From Blastocatellia bacterium UBA7656 (GTDB taxonomy: Bacteria > Acidobacteriota > Blastocatellia > UBA7656), in the NCBI GenBank assembly GCA_002483445.1, contig DLHY01000028.1:46554-59461 (forward strand): a stretch of 12,908 nt of DNA. Direction: 5' to 3'. Below, piece by piece: positions 1 through 7,222 of the stretch. The translations under genes and the position numbers were made by a program. Within the stretch, counting starts at the first letter, position 1, and the number at the start of each line of letters is the position of its first letter. The notes beneath the pieces are model-generated. The model did no database searches, was not told where the DNA came from, and worked only from the letters and a program-made list of their open reading frames with translations.

Positions 1-64
1 GCGATCCGCCGCCCTTCTGCAAGGTCACTTCCCATTGCGCAAACTTCAAAGATCAGTGGGCAGG

Positions 65-94
65 AGTCAGAAGTCAGAAGTCAGAAGTCAGAAG
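65..94. repeat. Tandem 7-bp repeat (AGTCAGA), about 4 copies
   Basis: The heptamer AGTCAGA is repeated perfectly four times, followed by two further bases that match the start of the unit. It lies in the gap downstream of the SWIM gene. The last copy can pair with CCTTCTG at 100-106 to give a 7-bp stem (CAGAAGG at 89-95) with a TGTG loop, followed on the plus strand by TTTT. No plus-strand gene precedes that hairpin in the window, so I do not call it a terminator. Short heptamer arrays of this kind are known from intergenic regions of filamentous cyanobacteria and, from memory, some Acidobacteriota. They may be mobile or slippage-driven. Confidence 0.85.
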
Positions 95-111
95 GTGTGC
101 CTTCTGTTTTC

Positions 112-178
112 CACACTCCCATTCCCCCATTCTCCTACACTCCCATTCTCCCACACTCCCATTCTCCCACACTCCCAT
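112..178. repeat. 16-bp tandem C/T-rich repeat with G-quadruplex potential on the minus strand
   Basis: The unit CACACTCCCATTCTCC recurs with a 16-bp period from 136 to about 178 (two full copies, one of them with a T for the first C, plus most of a third). A degenerate stretch of the same kind lies at 112-135. On the minus strand, the coding strand of the neighbouring gene, this gives regularly spaced GGG runs (150-152, 158-160, 166-168, 174-176 and others) separated by 5-base loops, which fits the usual G3+N1-7 quadruplex pattern. The array runs directly into the TGA stop of the SWIM gene, so it would form the first part of that transcript's 3' end. No T-tract terminator is visible after it. 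Confidence 0.85.
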
Positions 179-1824
179 CACTCACCACCCATCCGCGCAT
201 ACATCATTCTCACTGCGAGTATATGCTCACAGGGGCCTTGAAAAAGTTTGTTCTGCTGATGCCAGTTGCACGAGCAAACAGCTTTCATCATTCGCTCATC
301 GCGATCAATCACCATCGAAGGTGTGAAAGTCTTGTCCTTATCCTTCACGCTTCCCTGAAGAGTGACTGTGCCCGCGTCATCCGTTTTTTTCGACGTTATC
401 TGAACGTTGTTTTGAATCAGAAATCTGGTCGCGCTCTCTTCCCTCGCGCTTGCGAATCGCAGCTTGTCCATAGGCAAAGGCTCGCGGCTCAACTCCCGCA
501 CTCGATAAACCTGTTTATTGAGATCGAAGATCGCCCGCCCCGCCTGCGTGTACGCGCCAAGCGCGCCCAATACCACCGAGCGATCAACGTTGAGTCGCGC
601 TGCAAGGCGATCAGGCTTTTCGCTCCATCGCTCGCGGAGCGAATCGAAAACCGCCTGCTTCGTGAATTCATCAACGTCGGCGCGCGGAGCCATCAGATCG
701 AAATTACCAGCCCGCGACCAGTCGTTGGCAGTCCACCCGGACAGCCCCAGGGTGAAAGACATGTCGCCGAGATCGGCTACGTAAAACGATGGCAGGCCCG
801 TGCCGAGCAGATGAACAGTGAAGCGTTTCGCAACGGGGATCAATCGTTCGAGTATGTGAATCCTTCTTCGGCCCCACACTCGAATCTCTTCCGCATCGTC
901 TCCGCGATAGCTGGAGCGTGCGCATAAGATTTCGATATTCCACGGCTCGAATACGACTCTGACAGGCTCACCTGGTCGCAGGTGATAACGCATACTGCGC
1001 GGCCCTCGTTTTTCTTTGTGACGGCGCAGCACGAAACAGAGATTGTGAACGTCCATCGGGTGAAGATCGAACGAGACAGCAGGCAACGACATCGCTGAAC
1101 TGACCTGCAAAAATCCTCTCACCCACGAGTCGGGCAGATCGATTTTGATTTCTTTGTAAGCATCTTCGCCAGTGGTCTGGATGTCGAAGCCGGAAGGATC
1201 GATTTCGAAGCGAGTCTGTTTGTATGTGCGAATCTTCTGGAACTCATCGTAGAGCTTCGACGAATAATCGATGTTCGTGGTGCCGCAGGAAAACTCGCCG
1301 ACGTCGGCGAACACTTCATAGCTCGCGCCCAGACGGCCATAGCTTGATTCGTCGCGGCTGAAGCATTCGAAGAAGACTTCATCAGGATGCACGGTTATTA
1401 CGGGATCGAGAATGTATCGCACGTCGAGATTCTTCAGCCATGCGTATTGTCTGAATTTCCACATCGCGTCATCGAACGGCTTCATTCGCTTGTAGCTCAT
1501 TTGAGTGAGCGCGTTTAGTTCCGATTGAAGCTCTTTCAATCGGCGGGTAACTTCCTCGCGCTCGGACACAACCGATTCCCAGTCGATCAATTCCTGCTCG
1601 GCGGCCCATTGCTTGTACTCGGTTTTGTCTTTGGGTTGATAGCGAAGGTCTGAGATGACGACATCGTGAAGCGCGCTGATGGCTTCGCGGAATTCGATGC
1701 TCTTTCCCAGAAGGCCGAAAAAATAAGTCGGCTCGCGCCTGACATCCGGCGCGAACGACATACGGGTGCGGTCGGCGTAGCTGGTGACCGAAGAGTTTCC
1801 CTTGTAAAGATAATCAAACTGCAT
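178..1824 (-). CDS. SWIM zinc-finger protein (YehQ-like)
   Basis: This 548-residue protein carries a SWIM zinc finger at its C-terminus: C517-x-C519, then 12 residues, then C532-x-H534, the family CxC...CxH pattern. SWIM fingers bind nucleic acid or protein. Residues about 66-110 are charged and helical and could form a coiled coil. Residues about 384-445 read like a winged helix-turn-helix (PDRLAARLNVDRSVVLGAL and a following wing). The start is certain: ATG at 1822-1824 has a GGAGGTG Shine-Dalgarno at 1829-1835, inside the end of the upstream WGR-HEAT gene, which it overlaps by 11 bp. Translation of the two is therefore probably coupled. In E. coli, the SWIM protein YehQ sits with a MoxR ATPase and a VWA protein; the length and the LGLSGWTANDWS stretch (359-370) fit that group from memory. 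No biochemical function is established. A MoxR or VWA gene might lie beyond the left edge. Confidence 0.85.
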   Translation of the reverse strand: MQFDYLYKGNSSVTSYADRTRMSFAPDVRREPTYFFGLLGKSIEFREAISALHDVVISDLRYQPKDKTEYKQWAAEQELIDWESVVSEREEVTRRLKELQSELNALTQMSYKRMKPFDDAMWKFRQYAWLKNLDVRYILDPVITVHPDEVFFECFSRDESSYGRLGASYEVFADVGEFSCGTTNIDYSSKLYDEFQKIRTYKQTRFEIDPSGFDIQTTGEDAYKEIKIDLPDSWVRGFLQVSSAMSLPAVSFDLHPMDVHNLCFVLRRHKEKRGPRSMRYHLRPGEPVRVVFEPWNIEILCARSSYRGDDAEEIRVWGRRRIHILERLIPVAKRFTVHLLGTGLPSFYVADLGDMSFTLGLSGWTANDWSRAGNFDLMAPRADVDEFTKQAVFDSLRERWSEKPDRLAARLNVDRSVVLGALGAYTQAGRAIFDLNKQVYRVRELSREPLPMDKLRFASAREESATRFLIQNNVQITSKKTDDAGTVTLQGSVKDKDKTFTPSMVIDRDERMMKAVCSCNWHQQNKLFQGPCEHILAVRMMYARMGGE

Positions 1825-4800
1825 GTCGCACCTCCGGCGCGCGGACGTTTATCGGCAAAGCGATGTCGGGGTATTTTTCTCTTAATCGAAGCATCGCTTC
1901 GATTGCCGCCGCGCGATCTCCTATCGCGATGGTGACCGCCTGACGCGCGAAAATCTCGGCGACGATGTGAGCGGCTTCTTCGCTCTTTTCGGCTTCGACA
2001 GCGAGGAAAGCCATAACGCGATTCTTCGCCGTCCGCGCTTTGTTCACGCGCGAAAGCACGCTGAGAAAATAGTGCCTCAGTTCTTTGAGTCGCGCGGGGT
2101 TGTCCTTCGCGTATCGCTCAAGATAATTCGTCGCGAACAGTTGCAGGTCGGCGGACGGATGCTCGCTCAATTTGAGCAGATACTCATCGCCGTTTTCATC
2201 CTTGAAGAATCGCGTTATCAGTTCGCGGCCAAGCTGCTGCACATCTTCGCGCACGCTGTCGCAGACGCTCACAAGCAGGGCGGGCGTGAAGTCCTCGGCG
2301 GTGAAAAACATTCGAAACGTCCTGATCCAGAAAGTGCGCGAGTCTTCCCAGGGTGAATCGAGAAGGCGGACGGCTTTCGACATCTCTTCGAGAGCATTCG
2401 GGTTCATCGCGTGTTGCAGGCGATGAAGCATCTTCGAGAACATCATCCACGCCGATTCGCGGACGGCGCGCACTTCATGGTTTGAAAGCTCGGCGAGATC
2501 GTCGAAGTCGAATCCTTCCGTGAACAGAGCCTCGGAGTTGGCTTTGTATTGAATCAGTATGCCGCCAAGCTCCTGAGCCGAGGGCGATTCGGCTTGAACA
2601 AGTTTCCATGCAGCGCCTCTGGTGGCCGCTTGCATCCAGCCGATCCCCATATCTTTCTGAAGCATGAGCGCGAGGCTCGTGTGAACTCCCTCGTGAGGTT
2701 CAGGCTTGAGCATCGCTTCGAGGAAAAGCGAAGAAAGCCCTTCGGCGAGAGTCGCGCTCGACTGGCAGAGAGTTTTTATCAGCGGGCGAATGGCATCGCG
2801 CACATCGGCGTATCGGTGCATAGAGAGAGAAACTAACTGATCTTCGCGACTGGCAAACTCAGTGAGCGGAAGCCCTGCGATGAGCTTGATGCCGATGCCG
2901 CGCATCGCTTCGAATCCCGAATCCACGAGAGAATCGATCACACCTGCGGGCAGATTCTCCGGCTTCGTTTCGTGAATCAGGAGTATATCGCCGCCAAGCT
3001 CCTGCACTTCGAGCATGGGGTGAGAGAGCAGATCGAGAATTATCTCGATTCCGATTGATCGCAGTTGCGCGCCGAAGCTGTTGAGAACAATGTCGGCGAT
3101 GTCGCGCGCTTCATCCGCTTGCGTCTCACCAAACGACACGAGATGAGCGATCAATCGCGCGATGAGCGTCCGAGCAGTCGCATCCGAAAAAGTCGACGAG
3201 CGCAAAAGATTTCTGGCGAAGGCTCGCACATCCGCGTGCTTACTGGTAACAATCGCGGTGATGAAATCGCCGTCGGCCAGGAAAAACGCGCGGCTCTCAT
3301 CTATCCATTTGATCGCCTCGGCTCGCGCTTCCCTGAGAGCGCAACCTGCGACGGCAAGCGCAAGCTGGCGGTCGGGCGACTCTTTCCGGTAGCGATTCTT
3401 GGCAAGCTCGAAGCCGAGTCGCGCCGCCTCTTCATAAGGCCGCGAGAGGATCATTGACACGGCTTCGGTGTCGAGCGCGGCGCAGAACTCGCGGCATTCT
3501 CCGAGCGAGCGCGCAGCGAATTCGATGACCGGGCGGCATTCGCTTTCCGAGATCAGATGAAGCAATCCGACAGGCACCTGTTTCCATAGATCGGGAAACG
3601 CTTCTTCGCTTGCGCTGGGCGCGGCATCTCCGGGCTTGTAGTTGTCGCGGCATCTCCAGAACCAGGTATTGGGCTTCAAAAAATAGCGCGGGCTGTGGCG
3701 ATAGAGAATGAAATTGAAAGGGTAATAAGGCGCGTAATCGTCCCAGTAAATTTTTCTGAAATCGCGAATCGCAGGCACATACAGGGACGCCTCTTTGACC
3801 GCAACGGCATCGGCGTCGGTGTAAGGCAGCAACGTGCCTACGGCCATCTTCACATAATCGCTGTCGCCCTGCTCTCCAAGCTTTCTCAGCCCTCGCCACA
3901 CACGACGGCGCAGATAATCGCGAGTCCTTGCGCCAAAGCAGATGCGCGACTCAGGGCGGAGGATTTCCGTCCTCGCGTCCTGAATCCAATCTTCGTCCAC
4001 ACTCAGATAAATCGGCCAGCGAGATTCCTTGTTCATAGGAAAATAAGTGTGTTGGAATGCGCGTGGCGATTTCTCGAATCGATAAGCCAGAAGGCCGAAC
4101 ACTTCCGGATCGCGGCGATACTCGGCGGCCTTGAAGATGTGACGGAATCTTTGAAAATAGTTCGCCCGCATCGGAGCCGTTTTGATCATATCGATCAGAG
4201 CAGGGCGCGTATTTTCGTTATCGATCAGATAGATCGTATCGAGGACTTCGAATCGCTGATAGTCGCCGCCTTCGAGATAAGCTTTCAGCGCGACGGAAAA
4301 ATCTTCTGCCGTGCCGCGCTGCGCCGGTTTGCGCAACTCAGCGGGGAGTTTTTCGATCATGTCCGATTTGAATTCCGCCCGCATTTCTTCGCTCGAAAGT
4401 TTGAGCAGGGCTTCAACGGCTATGCGTCGCACGAAATCAGGCGACTTCGAATCCTCGAGCAGGCGAGTGAGTGATGCGACGGCAGTTTCGTCGCCGCACC
4501 AGCCCAAAGCCGCAGCGATGCAATAATCCCTGAGCGCGTCTTTGCTGCCGATGAGATTCATAAGCAGCGGCGCGGCTGCGCTTAATCTCAATTCGCCCGC
4601 CCGCCAGATGGCCCGTTCAAGCGGCCACTTGTGTTTGTTGTTCTGCCATTCTGCCAGTCGATTCAATACAGCCTGATTGCGTGCATCACTGTCTGAGGGC
4701 GCGGCTGTTTTTTGAGGCTTTGAAGTCTCGCGCGCGGGCTGCGTGTCAGCGTTGCGATAGCCTTTTTTAGTTTTCGACTCTACGAGATCGTTGAAGATTT

Positions 4801-4984
4801 TTTCCGCCTGCTGTCGAGGAAGAGGCTTTGCGGTCTTCGCGCCTTCTTTGAGAGTCGAACCGCGTCGCCCGTAGCGGAAGCTGACGGTGTATTGATTCGC
4901 GCCGACTTCGCACAGATCGACTTCATAGACCTTGTCTGATCGGCCTTCCTGAAATACAAGACGGGTTTGTTGAATCAGTTTCAT
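1814..4984 (-). CDS. WGR-domain protein with HEAT repeats (MolR/YehI-type)
   Basis: A large protein of 1056 residues. Residues 1-78 form a WGR domain: the core motif is RYGRRG (37-42), with Tyr where the name-giving Trp usually stands, and the conserved KKGY follows at 73-76. WGR domains occur in PARPs, where they bind DNA ends, and in bacterial MolR-like proteins. A polar linker (about 77-105, rich in Thr, Pro, Lys and Ser) leads to alpha-solenoid repeats of HEAT type, clearest at about 120-200 and again through the C-terminal half. There is no signal peptide or membrane segment, so it is cytoplasmic. The start ATG at 4982-4984 is preceded by AGAGGAAAG and lies 19 bp after the hicA stop; the 3' end overlaps the SWIM gene. 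The likely role is a scaffold that brings a nucleic-acid-binding WGR module to partners. Any specific pathway is inference; the old MolR link to molybdate regulation is weak. Confidence 0.85.
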   Translation of the reverse strand: MKLIQQTRLVFQEGRSDKVYEVDLCEVGANQYTVSFRYGRRGSTLKEGAKTAKPLPRQQAEKIFNDLVESKTKKGYRNADTQPARETSKPQKTAAPSDSDARNQAVLNRLAEWQNNKHKWPLERAIWRAGELRLSAAAPLLMNLIGSKDALRDYCIAAALGWCGDETAVASLTRLLEDSKSPDFVRRIAVEALLKLSSEEMRAEFKSDMIEKLPAELRKPAQRGTAEDFSVALKAYLEGGDYQRFEVLDTIYLIDNENTRPALIDMIKTAPMRANYFQRFRHIFKAAEYRRDPEVFGLLAYRFEKSPRAFQHTYFPMNKESRWPIYLSVDEDWIQDARTEILRPESRICFGARTRDYLRRRVWRGLRKLGEQGDSDYVKMAVGTLLPYTDADAVAVKEASLYVPAIRDFRKIYWDDYAPYYPFNFILYRHSPRYFLKPNTWFWRCRDNYKPGDAAPSASEEAFPDLWKQVPVGLLHLISESECRPVIEFAARSLGECREFCAALDTEAVSMILSRPYEEAARLGFELAKNRYRKESPDRQLALAVAGCALREARAEAIKWIDESRAFFLADGDFITAIVTSKHADVRAFARNLLRSSTFSDATARTLIARLIAHLVSFGETQADEARDIADIVLNSFGAQLRSIGIEIILDLLSHPMLEVQELGGDILLIHETKPENLPAGVIDSLVDSGFEAMRGIGIKLIAGLPLTEFASREDQLVSLSMHRYADVRDAIRPLIKTLCQSSATLAEGLSSLFLEAMLKPEPHEGVHTSLALMLQKDMGIGWMQAATRGAAWKLVQAESPSAQELGGILIQYKANSEALFTEGFDFDDLAELSNHEVRAVRESAWMMFSKMLHRLQHAMNPNALEEMSKAVRLLDSPWEDSRTFWIRTFRMFFTAEDFTPALLVSVCDSVREDVQQLGRELITRFFKDENGDEYLLKLSEHPSADLQLFATNYLERYAKDNPARLKELRHYFLSVLSRVNKARTAKNRVMAFLAVEAEKSEEAAHIVAEIFARQAVTIAIGDRAAAIEAMLRLREKYPDIALPINVRAPEVRHAV
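1829..1835 (-). promoter_or_regulatory. Strong Shine-Dalgarno for the SWIM gene inside the WGR-HEAT gene
   Basis: On the minus strand GGAGGTG stands four bases before the ATG at 1824, inside the last codons of the upstream gene. It fixes the SWIM start and lets ribosomes finishing the WGR-HEAT gene re-initiate. Confidence 0.8.
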
Positions 4985-5003
4985 CGAGCGATCTTTCCTC
5001 TAA

Positions 5004-5210
5004 TCACAAATCGTCTTCAGAGATGCCTCCGAGTTTCATCATGTGTTTGAGCAAGCCCGCTTTCATCGGTTTGTTGCCATGAATCGGAACTGAGAGCCTG
5101 ATGTTGATTCCTGCTTTTCCATAAATATGATGGCTTCCCTGCACGCGCAGCAAAGACCAGCCGTGACGTTCAAGCACTCTGGCAAATTCTTTACCCGACA
5201 GCGATTTCAT
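5004..5210 (-). CDS. hicA: HicA-family toxin (mRNA interferase)
   Basis: The 68-residue protein has the usual HicA length and double-stranded-RNA-binding-like fold signature. The motif GSHHIY (25-30) carries the catalytic histidine H27, and SVPIHGNKPMKAGLLKHM follows at 40-57, matching the family's PxH...G.L..I pattern. HicA toxins cleave mRNA and are held inactive by HicB. Its ATG overlaps the hicB stop codon (ATGA at 5207-5210), and no Shine-Dalgarno precedes it, so translation probably depends on ribosomes finishing hicB. The order antitoxin-toxin is less usual than hicA-hicB but is well known. The gene ends 19 bp before the WGR-HEAT start, so the toxin is embedded in a longer operon. All key residues are present and it looks intact. 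Confidence 0.9.
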   Translation of the reverse strand: MKSLSGKEFARVLERHGWSLLRVQGSHHIYGKAGINIRLSVPIHGNKPMKAGLLKHMMKLGGISEDDL

Positions 5211-5410
5211 ACCGCAATTTCAAATACACGGTCGCGCTCGGAAACCTGCGCAGGAGATACATCGACCGAAAGGCAGCCTTCAACCGCTTCATAAATATTT
5301 TGAAGCAGTTCCTCGAATGTATCGCCCTGTGTTGCGCAGCCCGGTATTGAAGGAACCTCTGCCCAGTATCCGCCTTCTTCAGCTTCGTGAACTATGACTT
5401 TGATTTTCAT
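5207..5410 (-). CDS. hicB: HicB-family antitoxin, short form
   Basis: Read from M at 5410, the protein has 67 residues and begins MKIKVIVHEAEEGGYWAEVP, the classical HicB beginning, followed by SIPGC (21-25) and the helix DTFEELLQNIYEAVEG (30-45). This is the partial RNase H-like HicB fold that sits on HicA. The usual C-terminal ribbon-helix-helix or HTH DNA-binding domain is absent, so this short form should neutralise the toxin but may not bind DNA itself. An in-frame ATG at 5449 would give an 80-residue form, but the extra codons run through a perfect inverted repeat and a TATAAT box, so I prefer 5410. With that start the mRNA is predicted to begin at or within a base of the ATG. The gene follows the WGR-propeller stop by 42 bp. 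Confidence 0.85.
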   Translation of the reverse strand: MKIKVIVHEAEEGGYWAEVPSIPGCATQGDTFEELLQNIYEAVEGCLSVDVSPAQVSERDRVFEIAV

Positions 5411-5416
5411 GCCGTC

Positions 5417-5445
5417 ATTATACGGATGATCGAACAGAATTTCGA
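5417..5445 (-). promoter_or_regulatory. Predicted hicBA promoter (leaderless)
   Basis: On the minus strand a perfect TATAAT (5417-5422) lies 17 bp downstream of TCGAAA (5440-5445; 4 of 6 to TTGACA). The -10 box ends six bases before the preferred hicB ATG, so the transcript would start at about 5410, giving a leaderless mRNA. This would let hicBA, and the genes behind it, be expressed independently of the upstream WGR-propeller gene. Confidence 0.55.
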
Positions 5446-5450
5446 TCATC
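5425..5450. promoter_or_regulatory. Perfect 10-bp inverted repeat, candidate hicBA operator
   Basis: GATGATCGAA (5425-5434) and TTCGATCATC (5441-5450) are exact reverse complements separated by CAGAAT. The repeat overlaps the -35 box of the predicted hicBA promoter and lies in the 42-bp space between the upstream stop and hicB. The position fits autoregulation, as seen for other hicAB operons. It could also form an mRNA hairpin in read-through transcripts from the upstream gene. Confidence 0.65.
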
Positions 5451-5452
5451 GC

Positions 5453-6892
5453 TCATCTCAGCTTTCTGATATTGCCGCGCACGCGATAAAAGCCTCCGCG
5501 CGCCTCGCGCACTTCGTCGACGACGTAGCGCGCGCCTTCTTCTCGAATGCCTTTCGGGAACTGACATTTCCAGTTTCGATTGAATCCTTCCGACACCACC
5601 CGCACGCGAAGATTGCTCCCCTCGCGGAAACACTCGACAACCACCCCGCCGCTCGAATCGGAAGTCGTCTCGATATGAGCAGTCGCCTCTTCGACCTGCG
5701 GAGCTTCGAATGTAAGGGCGACAGGAACGCTTCCTTCCTGCGCCGCTTTGATGGCCGCTTCGCTCGCATCGATGCAGGCCAGGTGTCCCATCGTAGTCAC
5801 GATGTAGAGTCGATCTTTGTAGAACTGCATCGAGTAAGCGGCCCCGCACCCTGAAGCCAGCTTCCAGAGCCTGTTCCCTGTCTCGTCGAAGCAGTAGATA
5901 TTGCCCGAACCATCGGCGGCGAAAATGTACTTGCCGTTCTCGGCTGCCGCGCATGAGAAAAGAACTCCGTCGCATTGATAAACGGGGCCGACTTCCCCGT
6001 TCTTCGAGAACGCATGAACCACACACCCGGAGGTGCAGGCATAGACGGTCGCTTCTTCCTGCCAGCCGAACAAGACCGCGCCGCGAGTTTCGCGCGTCCA
6101 AAGCGCGCGCCCGTCTTCCCAGTCGTACATAGTCACGCCCTGACCGTGGCCGTGATAGACGCCTATTTCGTCGCATCTCACCATCCAGCCGCGGTCGCCC
6201 GCGCTCTGCTTCGTCCACTGCGATTCATCTTCGTGATTGATTACCGTGACGCTTCCATTCGCATCGGAGACGGCAAGCACTCCGTCGCTTATGTCGAGCC
6301 AGAGTATGTCCACATTTTCAGCTATCTCGTAAGCGACGAGCGGCTGTTTGCTCGTCAGGTCATAAACCTTGCCGTCATCGCAACCGGCATAAAGCCAGTC
6401 GTCGTCTGCCACTATGCATTTGACTCCATCGGGAAGTTTGAATTTCGCGCGCACGGCTCCATTGTGATCGAGGGCGAATATCTTGCCCGCTTCGTTTGCG
6501 ACCCAGCAGAGCGATTCATCGACGAAGATGCCGAAAGCGTTCGCGGAGGAATCGAACTTCCACAACACGGGAGCCTGACGCGACAGGGGAACGTCTCTTG
6601 CGGGCGAGGTCGAAGCCTGCGCAAGCATAGCCGAGCGGCGAGTGACGGCGCGTTTTTTGCGCGCTCCTACGACGGCGCGCTCGTAGCCTTTTTTGATCTT
6701 CTCGTTGATTTTCTTCTGAGCATCGGCCTGAGCTTTTCCCGCGTCTGCGAATCGGGTGGTCTTGGCTTGGCCCTGATCGCCGATGCGCCCGAAGCGAATA
6801 GTCACTTCCGCTCCATCGATTGTGACTTCATAGAATTTGTGCGAGCTTCCGCTTTCCTCGGAAAGCTCCAGATAGGTCTTCTCTTCAGCCAT
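5453..6892 (-). CDS. WGR-domain protein with a C-terminal beta-propeller
   Basis: The 479-residue protein starts at the ATG at 6890-6892, which has AGGAG five bases before it; an ATG nine codons upstream (6919) lacks such a site. Residues 1-72 are a WGR domain with core RFGRIG (33-38; Phe for the usual Trp) and KIKKGY (65-70). A basic linker (about 71-105) follows. Residues about 108-376 consist of about seven blades of roughly 38 residues each, with phrases such as AGKIFALDHNG, DGKVYDLTSKQ and SGNIYCFDETGNRLWKL, typical of PQQ-like/WD-like propellers. A separate C-terminal domain (about 415-479) ends in GGFYRVRGNIRKL. There is no signal peptide, so it should be cytoplasmic. It probably binds nucleic acid through WGR and partner proteins through the propeller. 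It is the first gene of the WGR-hicBA-WGR-SWIM unit. Confidence 0.85.
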   Translation of the reverse strand: MAEEKTYLELSEESGSSHKFYEVTIDGAEVTIRFGRIGDQGQAKTTRFADAGKAQADAQKKINEKIKKGYERAVVGARKKRAVTRRSAMLAQASTSPARDVPLSRQAPVLWKFDSSANAFGIFVDESLCWVANEAGKIFALDHNGAVRAKFKLPDGVKCIVADDDWLYAGCDDGKVYDLTSKQPLVAYEIAENVDILWLDISDGVLAVSDANGSVTVINHEDESQWTKQSAGDRGWMVRCDEIGVYHGHGQGVTMYDWEDGRALWTRETRGAVLFGWQEEATVYACTSGCVVHAFSKNGEVGPVYQCDGVLFSCAAAENGKYIFAADGSGNIYCFDETGNRLWKLASGCGAAYSMQFYKDRLYIVTTMGHLACIDASEAAIKAAQEGSVPVALTFEAPQVEEATAHIETTSDSSGGVVVECFREGSNLRVRVVSEGFNRNWKCQFPKGIREEGARYVVDEVREARGGFYRVRGNIRKLR

Positions 6893-7007
6893 AGAAACTC
6901 CTGCGGGTCGGGCACACACACTCAGGGCAATTCAGGATGTAAAAATGTCGGGGAACCGGATTAGAACGAGAAGGGGCCTAAACTCTGCTGCGATGTTTGG
7001 CGGAACC

Positions 7008-7035
7008 ATTATATATTCGAAGCTCGACAATGCAA
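7008..7035 (-). promoter_or_regulatory. Predicted promoter of the WGR-hicBA-WGR-SWIM operon
   Basis: The minus strand reads TTGCAT (7030-7035; weak -35, 3 of 6), a 16-bp spacer, then a perfect TATAAT (7008-7013). An AAAAAATTTTT tract sits directly upstream of the -35 and could compensate for it as an UP element. Transcription would start near 7001. Confidence 0.5.
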
Positions 7036-7148
7036 GAAAAATTTTTTCGCCTGTGTGCGGAGTGCGCGATTAGAAGTGAGATATGAAAAGAAGTATGTTC
7101 AGGCGATGGCGTTTCGTTTGAAACGGTTCGGAGAAAATTGCCGCGCGC

Positions 7149-7174
7149 TAACACCCAACTGAAGTTGGGTGTTA
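7149..7174. repeat. Perfect palindrome with 12-bp arms
   Basis: TAACACCCAACT (7149-7160) and AGTTGGGTGTTA (7163-7174) are exact reverse complements with GA between them; sterically this is a TGAA-type loop. It lies about 50 bp after the stop of the SDR gene ending at 7223. No T-run follows closely on either strand, so it is a poor intrinsic terminator; a dispersed REP-like element is an alternative. Confidence 0.85.
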
Positions 7175-7222
7175 ATGAAAAGCTGTCAGCAACCTTCTCT
7201 TCTGATTACGCTCTATTCCTGT

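Larger units (their letters stand above)
6893..7222. other. Intergenic region, 330 bp
   Basis: This is the longest gap. It holds the predicted promoter of the WGR operon (7008-7035), which leaves a 5' leader of about 108 bases. An A/T tract (7036-7047) just upstream of the -35 could act as an UP element. A small dyad, CGTTTC-N4-GAAACG, lies at 7110-7125, and a perfect palindrome at 7149-7174. No ORF with coding character and no riboswitch pattern that I recognise is visible. Confidence 0.6.

Noticed and set aside
1..35. A minus-strand ATG at 33-35 opening a frame (MGSDLAEGRR...) to the window edge
   Set aside because: Only 11 codons are visible, with no convincing ribosome site. It could be the next gene of the operon, but nothing identifies it.
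89..110. Hairpin CAGAAGG-TGTG-CCTTCTG followed by TTTT as a plus-strand terminator
   Set aside because: No plus-strand gene leads into it in the window; the stem arises from the heptamer repeat, and the minus strand has no T-tract here.
65..178. Possible CRISPR array
   Set aside because: The units are direct tandem repeats of 7 and 16 bp without spacers, and no cas genes are near.
97..927. Plus-strand open frame of 276 codons
   Set aside because: It starts in the tandem repeats and runs antisense to the SWIM gene; no family features, low-complexity beginning.
5411..5449. Upstream hicB start at 5449 (80 residues)
   Set aside because: The extra 13 residues are not part of the HicB fold, and their codons coincide with a perfect inverted repeat and a TATAAT box.
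5975..6964. Plus-strand open frame of 329 codons
   Set aside because: Antisense to the WGR-propeller gene, which has a clear domain structure and ribosome site. The open frame is a by-product of codon usage.
7110..7125. GTTTC-N4-GAAAC dyad as a FadR/PsrA-type operator
   Set aside because: The arms are only six bases, in inverted orientation to the usual GAAAC-N4-GTTTC, and no promoter lies next to it.
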